Shown here: positions 22,425-33,980 of the stretch, piece by piece
Layout of the letters: each line of letters starts with the position of its first letter
Position numbering within the stretch: the first letter of the stretch is position 1
From: Rhabdophis nuchalis
Lineage: Eukaryota; Chordata; Lepidosauria; Squamata; Natricidae
Direction of reading: 5' to 3'
NCBI GenBank assembly: GCA_039707465.1
Contig: CM077643.1
Coordinates: 377,325,919-377,389,918, forward strand
Length of the DNA: 64,000 nucleotides
The notes under the pieces: model-generated
What the model was told of the DNA's origin: nothing
What the model saw: the letters and a program-made list of their open reading frames with translations, nothing else
The model's database searches: none
Made by a program: the position numbers and the translations under genes

Positions 22425-22860
22425 AGAATATAGTTTTAGTCCCCACGATGTAGAAAAGATGTGGACTCTAGAAAGAGTGCAGAGAAGAGCAACAAAGATG
22501 ATTAGGGGACTGGAGGCTAAAACATATGAAAAATGGTTGCAGGAACTGGGTATGTCTAGTTTAATGAAAAGAAGGACTAGGGGAGACGTGATAGCAGTGT
22601 TCCAATATCTCAGGGGTTGCCACAAAGAAGAGGGGGTCAAGCCTCCAAGGCACCTGAGGGCCGAACAAGAAGCAATGGGTGGAAACTAATCAACTAATAG
22701 AACAATCAATCAATGGAACAACTTGCCTCCAGAAGTAGTGAATGCTCCAACACTGGAAGTTTTTAAGGAGAGATTGGATAATCATTTGTCTGAAGAAGTG
22801 TAGGGTTTCCTGACTAAGCAGGGAGTTGGACTAGAAGACCTCCAAGGTCTCTTCCAACTC
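22425..22860 (+). mobile_element. CR1 LINE 3' fragment
   Basis: It encodes the CR1 polymerase C-terminus in frame ([38 protein letters not shown], then RGDVIAVFQYLRG). The 3' UTR (caagaagcaatgggtggaaa, ggagttggactagaagacc) follows, ending tccaactctgttattcta. It is uninterrupted across ggtatgtctagtttaatg, where the copy at 44905 carries a MITE. Confidence 0.92.
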
Positions 22861-22962
22861 TGTTATTCTATTCTATTCTATTCTATTCTATTCTATTCTA
22901 TTCTATTCGATTCGATTCTACTCTACTCTACTCTACTCTACACTACTCTACTCTACTCTATA
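22861..22962 (+). repeat. Pentanucleotide array at a CR1 3' end
   Basis: About 20 units grade in blocks from TTCTA through TTCGA to CTCTA with one CACTA. It starts directly at the CR1 3' terminus. Confidence 0.97.
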
Positions 22963-23704
22963 GACAGAAGAGGGCTCCATTATCTTTAGGGATGCCTACT
23001 AGCACAGAGTCATATATCTAGTGGTATATTGGTGGAGGCTTGGGGACATGTGATCCCCAAGTTTGGTTGATTGTCCTCCTATCAGGGCAAACAAGCTGAT
23101 TGAATTTACCCATTGTCTTACAGAGAGCCATTATGTATATTTCTGCACTCTCAAGTAGTAGCCTATGATTACATACAGGTGACATATATGGTACCAGCAG
23201 CCCATAACATGCCTGTTTTAAATGCTAGCATAAATAGGATAACGTTTTAGATGCATTTTTCAGCATGACCCGTGGAAGGCCTATAAAGTTGAATAAAATA
23301 TTTATTTCATTTTTAAATATGCATTGCCACATTTTGTTCTTAAATCTGCAAGGAGAGGAGGTAATGAGGCATTTCTATGTATTCCTAAGCACTTGGGAGA
23401 TAAGTTTTTATTTAGGATGACAATGATCAGCATCAACATCTGTTTATATTAAGTTTAATTTTATCCTGCAGTGGTTGCCTGTAAACATGAAGATTTATAT
23501 AAAATATTAACTGAAGATAAAGTGAGGGTTATATAGGGCATGTTTTGCTTTAAACCTGGGTCCCTTGCTCATTTCTTCAGTACATTTGCTTTTGTATAAT
23601 AATGCTGATTATTATGACCACAAAACGTTGGCTTGTTCGGTTTTCTGAGAATGAACACTTGGTTACGTATTGTCCACAAATACATGTTTGGGAATAGTCC
23701 AAAA

Positions 23705-23957
23705 CAGTGGTGGGATTCAATTTGTTTTACTATAGGTTCTGTGTATGTGGCTTTGTGGGGGTGGCAGGGGAAGGATACTGCAAAATCCCCATTCCTTCCC
23801 CACCCCACTAACCTGCTTTCCAGCTCCCAGGGCAACAAAAGAAGATGAGCTGGGAGAGTGGGGGTGGTGACAGCCTATATGCCGATTCTCCGAACTACTC
23901 CAAATTTCTGCTACCAGTTCTCCAGAACCTGTCAGAACTGGCTGAATACCACCTCTG
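23705..23957. mobile_element. hAT element, 'cagtggtgggattc' family (253 bp)
   Basis: Ends CAGTGGTGGGATTCAATTTG and GGCTGAATACCACCTCTG. TSD gtccaaaa / ggccaaaa (23697-23704, 23958-23965). Confidence 0.9.
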
Positions 23958-24095
23958 GGCCAAAAACAGGGTTTAAATCTTAGTAATTTGTTGATTGTTC
24001 ACAATAAGGCAGTATAAGCCATCTATTTGGTATGAACAGACCACTTTTTCTCATACAGCCTCTTCCTCAGAGATGGGGTATCTATTGTTCCAAGG

Positions 24096-24667
24096 CAGAG
24101 GTGGGTTTCTACTGGTTCGGACCAGTTCGGACGAGTAGGTAGTAACTGGGCCTGCCATGCCCTTGAACTGGTTCTATTGGCACCATAGGTGCCGCCATCT
24201 TGTTTGTTGCTTTTGTGCATGTACAGAAGCGTTTTTTAAATACTGTGCATATGCGTGTAGCGCACATCAAGCACGCATGCCAGTGGTAGGTTCCAGATCC
24301 CGGTGCAACCAGTACGGTGCAACGGGGCCTGGCGTCCACCACATCAACGTACGCAGCATGCATGCACACATGTGCAGCGCATGCATGCGTACTTACCACC
24401 CGTGACTCTCCATGACGCCTTCGCGATGCTCTAGCTGCATGGCAGAGCATCCCGCAGGCTCTGTATGCTCTGTGTGCGGAAGCCCAAATACTGGTAAGGG
24501 GCTCAGGCAGGCGGACCCTCCGGAGCACCATACCGGAACGGTACCTGGTGCTCCCGGCAGGCACTGGTATGCCTGTACCAGGGTGTACCGGTCATAACTC
24601 ACCACTGATGCACACTCAGTGAGTCCCTGAGCAAACCGGCAGTAGCAGTAGCTGGAACCCACTCCTG
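24096..24667. mobile_element. hAT element, 'cagaggtgggtttc' family (572 bp)
   Basis: Ends CAGAGGTGGGTTTCTACTGG and AGCTGGAACCCACTCCTG. Exact 8-bp TSD ttccaagg (24088-24095, 24668-24675). The internal part 24280-24600 (cagtggtaggttcc ... aactcaccactg) resembles a second element of the same type. Part of it recurs at 27646-27856. Confidence 0.88.
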
Positions 24668-24879
24668 TTCCAAGGTAATGATGAATAAAAATTCCCCATC
24701 TCCTTGACTCCACTAGATAATTTAATGAAAGTTGCATACAGTATCTGAAAGTTCAAGGTTCTGTGATATGTAGGTTAGGTATAAATAAATCATATTTTCC
24801 TCAGGAAGATCCTTCCCTTTCTTACACAGAGTATGTCTTCACAACACCCTTAACCTAGCCTAACCTAACCTCCCGCTGG

Positions 24880-25076
24880 GGCTATTTTAGATAGTTTTAA
24901 ATTGGGGTTTTTAATTTGGTTTTTAGCATAGGATTGTTTCATGTAATTTAATATGCTTTTAAATTTTGTATATTCTGTTTTATATGTTTTTAAATTCCTG
25001 TGCGCCGCCCTGGGTCCTTCGTGGAGAAGGGCGGGATATAAATCGAATTAAAACTAAAACTAAAACTAAACTAACC
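24880..25076 (+). mobile_element. L2-type 3' end (+ strand)
   Basis: UTR block gtgcgccgccctgggtcc...gggcgggatataaatcg followed by an (AAACT)n tail, the same terminal motif as the minus-strand L2 copies. It could also be a SINE borrowing this tail. Confidence 0.7.
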
Positions 25077-25148
25077 TGGGCAGTTAAAACTTGCGCTTCA
25101 GCAGATTGAATTGATCTGGGTAAAGGGTCAAATACAATGGATAATATC

Positions 25149-25312
25149 TAGTGGTCGGATTCACTTACAGTACCTTCCCTACCGGTTCACCAATGTGAGC
25201 TCGCACATGAGTAGAAGGTCGGGCATTATGGCGGGATTGGTGAGTGGAGCCTCATGCAGCTGCTACTACCGGTTCACACAAACCGGAGAGAACTGGCTGA
25301 ATGTCACCTCTG
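25149..25312. mobile_element. hAT element, 'tagtggtcggattca' member (164 bp)
   Basis: Ends tagtggtcggattca and tgaatgtcacctctg. Exact 8-bp TSD ataatatc (25141-25148, 25313-25320). Confidence 0.88.
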
Positions 25313-25449
25313 ATAATATCAGAAAAGGAGGTATTTCATAATCAGCTAAGCTGTGTTTTGTGAATAAAGCATTCTATCATTAATCTCAGGTTCACTAAAA
25401 TATAACTTCTATTCATTATGCATAAAATAAATGTTCCCCTTTCCATGTC

Positions 25450-25450
25450 T

Positions 25451-25518
<68 letters not shown>

Positions 25519-25550
25519 TCCCTTCCTTCCTTCCTTCCTTCCTTCCTTCC
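25450..25550 (+). repeat. (TTTC)n then (CCTT)n microsatellite
   Basis: About 70 bp of TTTC units switch to CCTT units at about 25520. Confidence 0.98.
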
Positions 25551-26040
25551 CTTTTTTCCCCAGTTCACTAATGTGAATAATATTGATGGTGTTAAGGAGA
25601 CAACTGTATTATACTCTTTAGGGTCTCTGATGTACTGATGGCTGATGCATACACCATATTAGAATGAGCTAATGATTGGCTTGTGTATTCAGGAAGTTGT
25701 TAGAACCCAGCCATAGTCTTACTGTGTTATCTGAACCAGGCTGTAATGCTAAGTCACAACATGAATTGTTTGAGTTTAGCATGTAGTAGGAAGCGAATCA
25801 ATGGGTCAGTTGTTCAGATTTGTGAAGGCTTTCATTCCAAATTGGTGGGGGTGGGGGGTGTACAGGCATCCTTGCAATAACTTTTGCGTAGAGTATCATC
25901 ACTTCATAAACTCTTCAAGACTCCTTTTCATTATCATTTCTCATTTTCAGAGCTGCAAAATCAGGGCTCTGGAACCAGAGCTCCGTGGTCAACATTCCTT
26001 CAATGCTGAATTGGAAGTAACAAGATTTGGATTTCGATCG

Positions 26041-26057
26041 TGGGGGGGGGGGGGGGT
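26041..26057 (+). repeat. Poly-G run
   Basis: About 15 uninterrupted G residues (from 26042). Length may be unreliable in raw sequence. Confidence 0.8.
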
Positions 26058-26503
26058 GTTGGGATTTTTAGGGATCACGCTTTCTCTGGATTAGAACCTT
26101 TGCAGTGAGGTGGAGGGAAACGGCTGATGCTGAGTCAGACTGAGCAGATGAGCAAAATTACTTATGATCCAGCCTCTTTTTCTTTTTATAGCCTTCTCCC
26201 TTTCTCTGTGTGCACAATCTTTGCCAAATGAGAGGAGTGTCTCAGATCATTGCACTTCAGCTTGATGATGCTCCCTGAAGACAGCGGTCTCATAAGGACA
26301 GGCTGCCAGCAGAACTCATGGGCCTGTTCAGCCATTCACCGTGGACCTTTTCTGCCATCCTGCAGTGAAGGCTGTCCTTTTTTCTTTTACACCGAATGGA
26401 AGGGGCAGAGGCCTCCTTGGTAAGAACCAAGGGTTCCAGGAAGAAATCCCCATCCCATAAGGGAACTGTACACTGGTGTGCTTCCTCAAGGAGATTCAAT
26501 TTT

Positions 26504-27180
26504 GTTGTTGTTAGTTGCGAAGTCATGTTCAACCCATCGTGACCCCATGGACAACGTTCTTCCAGGCCTTCCTGTCCTCTACCTTCCTCTTGAGTACATT
26601 TAAGCTCACGCCTACTGCTTCAATGACTCCACCCAGCCACCTCATTCTCTGTCGTCCCATTCTTCTTTTGCCCTCAATCTTTCCCAGGATTAGGCTCTTC
26701 TCCACTGACTCCTTCCTTCTCATTAGGTGGCCAAAGTATTTGAGTTTCATCTTCAGGATCTGGCCTTATAAAGAGCAGTCAGGGTTGATCTCCTCTAGGA
26801 CTGACCAGTTTGATCGCCTTGCAATCCAAGGGACTCTCAGGAGTCTTCTCCATCACCGCAGTTCAGAGCAGGGGTGAAATCCAGCAGGTTCTGACAGTTC
26901 TGGAGAACTGGTAGTGGAAATTTTGAGTAGTTTGGAGAACTGGCAAATACCACCTCTGGCTGGATCCAGAGTAGGGAGAGAATGGGGATTTTGCAGTATT
27001 CTTCCCCTGCCACACCCACCAAGCCACACATCCCAAGCCACGCCCACAGAACCAGTAGGAAAAAGATTTGCATTTCACCACTGGTTCAAAGGCCCCAATT
27101 CTTTGGCGCTCAGCCTTTCGTATGGTCCGACTTTCACAGCCATACACTGCAACTTGGAAAACCATAGCCTTGACTATATG
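26504..27180 (-). mobile_element. RTE-BovB LINE fragment split by a hAT
   Basis: The minus strand translates as the BovB polymerase C-terminus (LKYFGHLMRRKESVEKSLILGKIEGKRRMGRQRMRWLGG, VEDRKAWKNVVHGV, frame 26529-26750). Further BovB sequence lies at 26760-26868 and 27084-27180 (ggcgctcagcctttcgtatgg). BovB supplies the machinery for the SINEs with this tail (family knowledge). Confidence 0.9.
26869..27083. mobile_element. hAT element inside BovB (215 bp)
   Basis: Ends CAGGGGTGAAATCCAGCAGG and TTTGCATTTCACCACTG. TSD gttcagag / gttcaaag (26861-26868, 27084-27091), the second copy being the expected BovB sequence. This fixes the family as hAT with 8-bp TSDs. Confidence 0.92.
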
Positions 27181-27645
27181 CCCTTTTTTGGCATCTCCTT
27201 CCCCTCATGCCATTTCCACACAGTTCAAGAGAGGGCAGGAAAAGAGGGAAGAGATAAACTTTGTTGTAGAAAAAGCCATTTCTGCCTGGAAACCAAGCCA
27301 CTGGGTACTTTGTGCATAACCAAGCACATTCATGCATGCCTACATCGTTCACATTTCAACCTGGACCATAGAAACGACTCACACAATTGCCGAACAGATT
27401 TTAATACAGAACTAAACCTGGCTATCTAAAAGTCAGATTTAGCACCACTATATCTAGGCATAAGCAAATTCTGTGCCCAACATTTTGGTGACAGATGATA
27501 AGAATTAACAAGAATTCTATAGCTTTGTATCACATGTGCTGGTTTGCCTACTTTCTGCCAATTTCTTCCTTGTCTAATCGTGAGATTGGTGCAGAATCTG
27601 AAAATCTGTTTTTGATGTTAATGTTTGACCATTCTGTGCACCCAA

Positions 27646-27856
27646 CGCTCGCGACACTCCAGCTGCTTGGTGGAGCGTCACACAGGTCGTGTATGCTCCA
27701 TGCCCATGCGCAAATGGCCTGGTTGGGTCAAATACAGATACGGAGGATGGGTGAATGGGTGGGCCCTCCAAAGCCCCATACCGGAACGGTATCTGGTGCT
27801 CCAATAAGGCACTGGTACGCCCATACCGGGGCATACCGGCTATAACCCACCACTGG
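27646..27856. mobile_element. Partial hAT element related to 24096-24667
   Basis: gctccatgcccatgcgcaaa, ccccataccggaacggta and ataacccaccactg match the right half of the 572-bp element. No left terminus was identified. Confidence 0.6.
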
Positions 27857-27869
27857 GGGGGGGGACCCT

Positions 27870-28505
27870 TTTCACTATTAACTTAAGATGTCAGCAAGTC
27901 AATCATAGATCGAGAGCAGGAATCCAATCATCAACAACAAATCCAAGCGGAGAGATAGGAGACCCGATGGGATAGAATCCTGAGTTCAAATCTAACACAT
28001 GGGAGAGAGCGGAGGCTTGAAAATGTGCTCTCAGCATCTGCTGTTAGATATGAATAAATAAACAAATCAACCACCCTGAGCCTCAGTTCACACCTCAGCA
28101 GTGGCTCTTTTGTTGGCTTCTTTCTTGGCAAGGTGCTCACATCTACAGAGTTCTGCTCTCTGTTGTTGAATTTTTATAATTTGTCTCTGCTTAAGTGGGA
28201 GGCAAGGGAGTGGATGGGCAAAGCTGTATATGGAACTGTACAGCTGGATCTGCCTTCGTTGGAGTAGAATCATTGGCTCCAATGTTGCTGGAACCATCAT
28301 GGCTGGGCCAATTGTCACTAGATCCTTTGTCTCCACTTCTTCCAATCCTCCCCACCTGATGAAATTCCCAGCAGTACCACTGCATCATCTTCTTGCAAAC
28401 GTTTCTTTCTTCTTTTTTAATATTAAGATCAGGGGTGTCTGTAGATCCGTGTGTCAAAAAAAAAAGGCAATCTATCAAAGTTCTGCTTCTTTTAATGTAG
28501 TTTGC
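27870..28505. other. No confident feature
   Basis: Positions 27950-28080 (gttcaaatctaacacatggg...) could be a degraded tRNA-SINE. Otherwise nothing was recognised. Confidence 0.3.
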
Positions 28506-28507
28506 CT

Positions 28508-29060
28508 ATGTTATGTCATGTTATGTTTATTGCATTTCTATACCGCTCTTATCTCCCCAATCGGACTCAGGGCGGTGCACAGGAAGTTAAAAATATACAA
28601 GCAAACAGCAATAAATACAATCAACCACGTTAAAATGAAATTAAATCAGATGACCTATGCTAAAATACCCAAGCTAATAAAATCTTAAAAAGTTCGCTAC
28701 CTAAACAATTGGAATTCTATCAAGAACTAGGCTCTAGGCTAGGCCAGCTAGATGGAAAAAATGCATCTTAAGTGACCGGCAGAAGAGGCGAAGGTCCGTG
28801 ATGGTACGAAGTTCAGGGGGCAGGTCGTTCCAGAGGGCTGGGCCTGCCACAGAGAAGGCTCTTCCCCTGGGAGCCGCCAGCCGGCATTGACCGGCAGATG
28901 GCACCCTGAGCAGGCCTTCCCTGTGGGAGCATATCGGTCGAAGGGAGGTGTGTGGTAGGAGGCGGTCCCACAAGTAACTAGGCCCCGTGCCATGGAGCGA
29001 TTTAAAGATAGTTACCAGCACCTTGAAGCGCACCCGGAAGGCCACCGGCAGCCAGTTTCT
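28508..29060 (-). mobile_element. L2 LINE 3' fragment
   Basis: Minus-strand frame 28734-29060 reads FRVRFKVLVTIFKSLHGTGPSYLWDRLLPHTSLRP...GRAFSVAGPALWNDLPPELR to the stop, then the 3' UTR with cctgtgcaccgccctgagtc. It is 5' truncated at ccggcagccag. Confidence 0.92.
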
Positions 29061-30540
29061 TCTATGTTGGAAGAAATGTCCTTTTGGGTTCAGTTGCAAG
29101 TGGGGGAAAAGACACTGGATTCACAGAGGTTGCTTGGAAGGATGGTTGAATGGTGGACAGGAACACATGCCGTGGAGCTCCTGGGTGAAAGAGGGATCAC
29201 ATGCTTCAAGATGTTGGGTGAAGAAGGAAAAAGAAGGGGTGGCTTGCTGAAAGTCCCTGGGTTTTATGCCCTCTGTTGTGCCCCGCCTTTGGGCCTCCCA
29301 CTCCTGTGCAAGAAATGCACTTTGATTGGCTGTCAGACTCCCATGTTGAGACATGCTGGGCAGTGATGCAATGAAAGGGCTTTGGGATTCCTATTATGGC
29401 TCTGCCTGTAGATCTTTGTTATCTACAGAATAGACTGGCTCAGGCCTTAATAGCCCCTTGACAAAGGTGGGGGCGATGAGTTTCTTCCTCCCTTTTAGGG
29501 GGAAATATTCTGCCCTTTTAATATTTCCCAAATATTTCATCTTCTAGTAGAGGGTTGGGTATTAACTTCCTACACCAGCATGTCCCACATAAAAGGGGCA
29601 AGAGCTTTGATTACACAGCTGTTACCTTAAGGTTTTTTTTACCCTTTCCTGCAAACACCTCTACTTAAGATCAAGACATTTGTTTTGTAGATCCCCCCCC
29701 CTCTCCTCCTCCATTTCTCTCTTCCTGCCTATCTTTTTAAAAGAAATGTGAGATTCTTGGGGGGAAATCTGATTAGCATCTGTCAATCTGCCAATCCTAT
29801 ACTCAGCCCTCCCAGAGTATCCAATCCATTTGTAGTTCATCTGGCATTCCTTCTGAATGAGTTTTGAGTTATGTTGAGTTGAGTCACAAAACCTATGAGT
29901 TTTGTATGCCCTGTGACTGATAATTGTTGTCACTTTCATGCAGATTATTATTAGCCTTCATTAGGAATAATAATCTCTGGATAAAAATAAACCATTATTT
30001 AGGACAATATCAAACAGAGATTACTCTTCTCCATTCCCAACAGTTTTCTCTTTCCCCTTCCCTCTGTCTTTTCAGAGCTTTATGAAAATGTTAGGCCTAC
30101 TCCCCATCTGAGGATCAATTTAAGTGCATCAGCTATACGTTTTCCAAACTGAAACCCAAAATTACAGTCTTCTCTTTCTCTTGATCTTCCCAGAAATCAG
30201 AAAGTAATCCAGAATCCAATTTAGTCCAGCCAATTTCCTTCTGCCTCAGGGGTTATTTTTCTCACTCTCTTAAACAACCCCCCCCCTCAAAAGGTGTGTG
30301 TATGAAGGGAGGAGATGGTAATGCAATGCAATAATTTTGGCTGGCAAAAGGAAGCTTATCATTTACATCCATGTGCATGAATGAATAGAAGCATTTATTG
30401 CATTTTAAGATGTATCACAACTCAGCAGACAAGACCTGATAAGGAGATCAGAGTGGAATAGATTTTAAAACGATGAAGATCCAATAGAAGGCAATATATT
30501 GTATATAGCTCAGGGCTGAACTGTGGTATTCTGAGTGCTC
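29061..30540. other. No recognisable feature
   Basis: Unique-looking DNA with homopolymer C/T tracts. No domain-bearing frame. Confidence 0.4.
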
Positions 30541-30850
30541 TTTGACCTTGATGATTTTCTTATAGATGTTTCATTACCCAAGTAACATCATCAGTGCGAG
30601 TGGGAGTGGAGTTTGCTGCCTATTTATATGTAGCAGCTTGCCTTTCCAGTTTTGATGAGTATGGAATTTCCTTCTTGGTGTTTCCTTAATTAAAATATTG
30701 TTTTTGACCTGATAGTTTGTCTGGTGCTGATCCTTGCTTGTCTGAATGTGAGCTGCTGGAGGGGATGTCATGTAGTCTTTTTGTTTTCTCTTAGTTTTTT
30801 GTAACTGTCTCTTAAATGATGTGTAAATGTGGTGTGTAAATGGTGGACAT
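30541..30850. repeat. Unclassified interspersed repeat
   Basis: tagatgtttcattacccaag...aacatcatcagtgcgagtgg resembles the degraded copy at 53480-53640 (tcattgtccaactaggtaac). Family not determined. Confidence 0.4.
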
Positions 30851-31994
30851 AGCCATGTTCTCTTTGTACCTGAATTTAAGACACTGGAAGAGAGTTAAAC
30901 ACAGGTTTAGAAGTTTCCATATCTTAACTGTGGATCTCCTTGGAGTTTCTTGGGAGTAGAAGTCTGATTTGGATAGGCGATTTTAATAAACAGGGCAACT
31001 TCATAATACTGTTGGCCAAAGATGCTGGCAAAAAAGACAACTGCCAATAAGGGAATCGCAGGAAAGATCTCCAAAGGTGGGAAAGGGTTACCTCCATCCC
31101 ATTGTAATGAACTCTCTTATCTCCAAGTTCAGTATGGAGATGGAGGTGTCCAACAAACTCACTGTAAAGCCCATCATAAAGATGGAGTTAATCCCGTGGG
31201 AAATATAAGGAATAAGCCCTTTTAACATAATTGAACACATGGTATGGCCATTCCCAGCAGCAAACATAAATCTTTCTATTGTAGACATTTTGTCTGTTTG
31301 CATTGCTAAAGCTATCGGGTGCTAGTCTGGTTGGTTCTTGGACAAAGCACTGGCTGGAAGCAGCTCTGAATGTCGGAAATAGTTTTGGGAATGAACCATC
31401 ACTCAGAAGTCACGTTGCTCAAAGTGGAAATCTCCTTATTTTCCTACTTCAAGGCAGAACACCATGTCTTTCAGTGAAGGCACTGTTCCTAAGCCAGAGT
31501 AAGTTGAACAGATAGATTTTTGGGGTGGGTGGGGGTGATTTGTAAAGGAGAACTATTAATCCACTCTGTACCAGCAGATTATTCTCTGTAAATAGTGGTA
31601 CGGTTAGGGCTTAGCAGACTTAGTGAGAGAGGAAACACTTCAAATTCTCATGTATATGACAATGGCCTGCTCATTTTGCTGGGTTGGATTCCGCATATCC
31701 ATCCCAAATTCCAGCCACGATGGCGCCAGATTGTCATCCTATGTTGTAAATTCAGCGTTCGTGTTGCAAACTACTTTTCTACCTTCCTCCTTCTGATTGC
31801 AAATGGTAGAAAACTCTAAAAGGCAAAAGTTTCCTTGTCAGCCATGCCCGATTCTAGGGCCTTGGGCTCATCTCTGTTTCTAGTCCAAGGGAGCCAGAAT
31901 TGTCAGAAGACAATTTCTGTGATCTTTTGGCCAGCATGATTATATGCCAAAGGTGCATGGAATGGTGTTGCCTTCCCACCAAAGTGGTATCTAT
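30851..31994. other. No recognisable feature
   Basis: No supported gene or repeat. Confidence 0.4.
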
Positions 31995-31996
31995 TA

Positions 31997-32374
31997 CCAT
32001 ATTTTTCAGAGTATAAGACACACCTTTCGCCCTCCAAAAAAGAGGGTGAAAATCTGGGTGCATCTTATACACTGAATACAGCATTTTTTGGCCTCCCAAA
32101 ACCCCACCCCCTTTGCAAAAATGGCCTGTGCATAGCCTTTAGGAGGCTTCCAGAGTGGTTTTTTGTTTTTGCCCTCCAGCCCCCAGGAGCACTCTATAAG
32201 CCTCCTAAAGGCTATGCATGCCCCTTTTTTGACAAAAAACCAGGCCCATTTTCATGAAAAATGGGCCATTTTTGAGAGTTCTGCAGAGTGCAGAAACTTT
32301 TTTTAAAAAAATTGCCTCTTGAAAATCTTGGTGCATCTTATACTCCGGTGCATCTTATACTCTGAAAAATATGG
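31997..32374. mobile_element. TA-flanked MITE with exact 22-bp TIRs (378 bp)
   Basis: ccatatttttcagagtataa (then ga) at 31997-32018 is exactly inverted at 32353-32374, with TA on both sides (31995-31996, 32375-32376). This is mariner-type architecture. A second ggtgcatcttata block next to the right TIR suggests a nested inverted structure. No coding capacity. Confidence 0.92.
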
Positions 32375-33055
32375 TAATTTGTGTGCATTTGCATGGTTTT
32401 GAACTGCTATGAGGTCAGGAGTTGGGGCAAGGAACAGGAGCTCACACTGTTGTGTGGAGCTTGAGTCTCCAACCGACAAGCTCAGCATCTTTAACTGCTG
32501 AGTCACTGCTGCCCTGAACTCTACGGATGGTTAAAACAGCATTTGCTGTACTCTTTTGTTACTATTGGTTTTCCAATCTGGAGAAATTTGTTTGCAAAGG
32601 TAGGAACCTTTCTGTTTTCTGATCATAGTATTCCGTGAAGTGCCCTGTATGCCACAGGTGTAGTATTGCTCTCCTCATCACCATATGGCCCCATCAAACT
32701 CATTCAGTTTTTTTACACCTTCCGACAAAAGTTGTACTCATACCATAATCTTCAACATGCCAGGTACTGACATAACATGCTGGACTAACATGCCTGCTTG
32801 AGTAATTGATATTTCCAAGTATTTGTGTAAACCTGGAAAGTGGACTCATGCAATAGGTGGAGATGAGACAGGTTAGAGGTTAGAGATGAGACAGATTTAG
32901 TACTAAACTGAAGATACTCTTCCCCTCTTTGTGGAACTCCTGGGAGCAGATACTTTTCTTGTAGTGGATTTGGGGAACAATGTTGCTTCCCAGGATATTT
33001 TATAGGACTAATGAAAGCAACATGCTGTTTATTGCTAGCTTCCTGCCCTTTAAAT

Positions 33056-33190
33056 CAGGGGTCTCCAACCTTTGCAACTTTAAGTCTGAAGGACTTCAGC
33101 TCCCAGAATTCTCCAGCCAGCAAAGCTGGCTGGAGAAGTCTGGGAGCTGAAGTCCTTCAGACTTAAAGTTGCAAAGGTTGGAGACCCCTG
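33056..33190. mobile_element. Palindromic hAT MITE, family A (135 bp)
   Basis: Ends CAGGGGTCTCCAACC and GGTTGGAGACCCCTG. Exact TSD ctttaaat (33048-33055, 33191-33198). Confidence 0.95.
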
Positions 33191-33397
33191 CTTTAAATGG
33201 TACCAACCTTTGTTGTTGTTTTTAAAGAAAGGGATTTTTTGCTTTCTTGTCCCATTTTAATAGGAACCATCCTGGATCCACTGAGAAGAATTGAGTCATG
33301 GAATACATTTTGGATATCACCAAAGGCCCCAATAAATAATTTGGCCTAGATCTAATAAGATCCTTTGATCGCTTGGACCCTAAAGAAATGCTACCAG

Positions 33398-33873
33398 TGG
33401 TGGTGCAGTGGTTAGAGAGTAGTACTTTAGTGTAAACAAGTGGAACCGCTTGCCTCCAGAAGTTGTTGGTGCACCAACACTGGAGGGTTTTTTAAAGAGA
33501 CTGGACAGCCATTTGTCCAGAATGGTATAGGGTCTCCTGTTTGAGCAGGTGTTGGATTAAAAGACCTCCAAGGTTCCCTCCAACTCTGTTATTCTGCTAA
33601 TTGCATAGCCTATACAAGAAACTTTTGATCGAGAGCCATGGTGGTGCAGTGGTTAGAATGCAGTACTGCAGGCTACTTCTGCTGACTGCTGGCTGCCTGC
33701 AATTTGGCAGTTCAAATCTCACCAGGCTTAAGATTGACTCAGCTTTCCATCCTTCCGAGGTGGATAAAATGAGGGCCCAGATTGTTGGGGGCAATAGGCT
33801 GACTCTGTAAACCGCTTAGAGAAGGCTGTACAAGCACTGTAAAGCAGTATATAAATCTAAGTGCTAGTGCTAT
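33398..33873 (+). mobile_element. Composite SINE-head / CR1 3' end / SINE unit (locus B)
   Basis: In order: a SINE head (ggtggtgcagtggttagag, 33398-33424), a CR1 3' end (about 33425-33595), a ~40-bp spacer (taattgcatagcctatacaa...) and a complete tRNA SINE (about 33637-33873). The block is flanked by tgctaccag at 33389-33397 and 33874-33882, which may be a 9-bp TSD. CR1 variant, spacer and SINE match locus A (16106-20265) in inverted orientation. Confidence 0.75.
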
Positions 33874-33980
33874 TGCTACCAGGAAAAATAAATAGAAACA
33901 GACCACTGAGCCAGTGATTTGACTCAATATACAGTATGGAAACTTCCTGGGTTTATTTATAAATGTATTTAAAATCAGTA

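Noticed and set aside
24393..24737. Possible small protein-coding frames with Cys/His residues
   Set aside because: They lie within the 572-bp hAT element and have no conserved spacing.
26914..27429. 171-codon + strand open frame
   Set aside because: It runs through a hAT, antisense BovB and flanking DNA without domain features.
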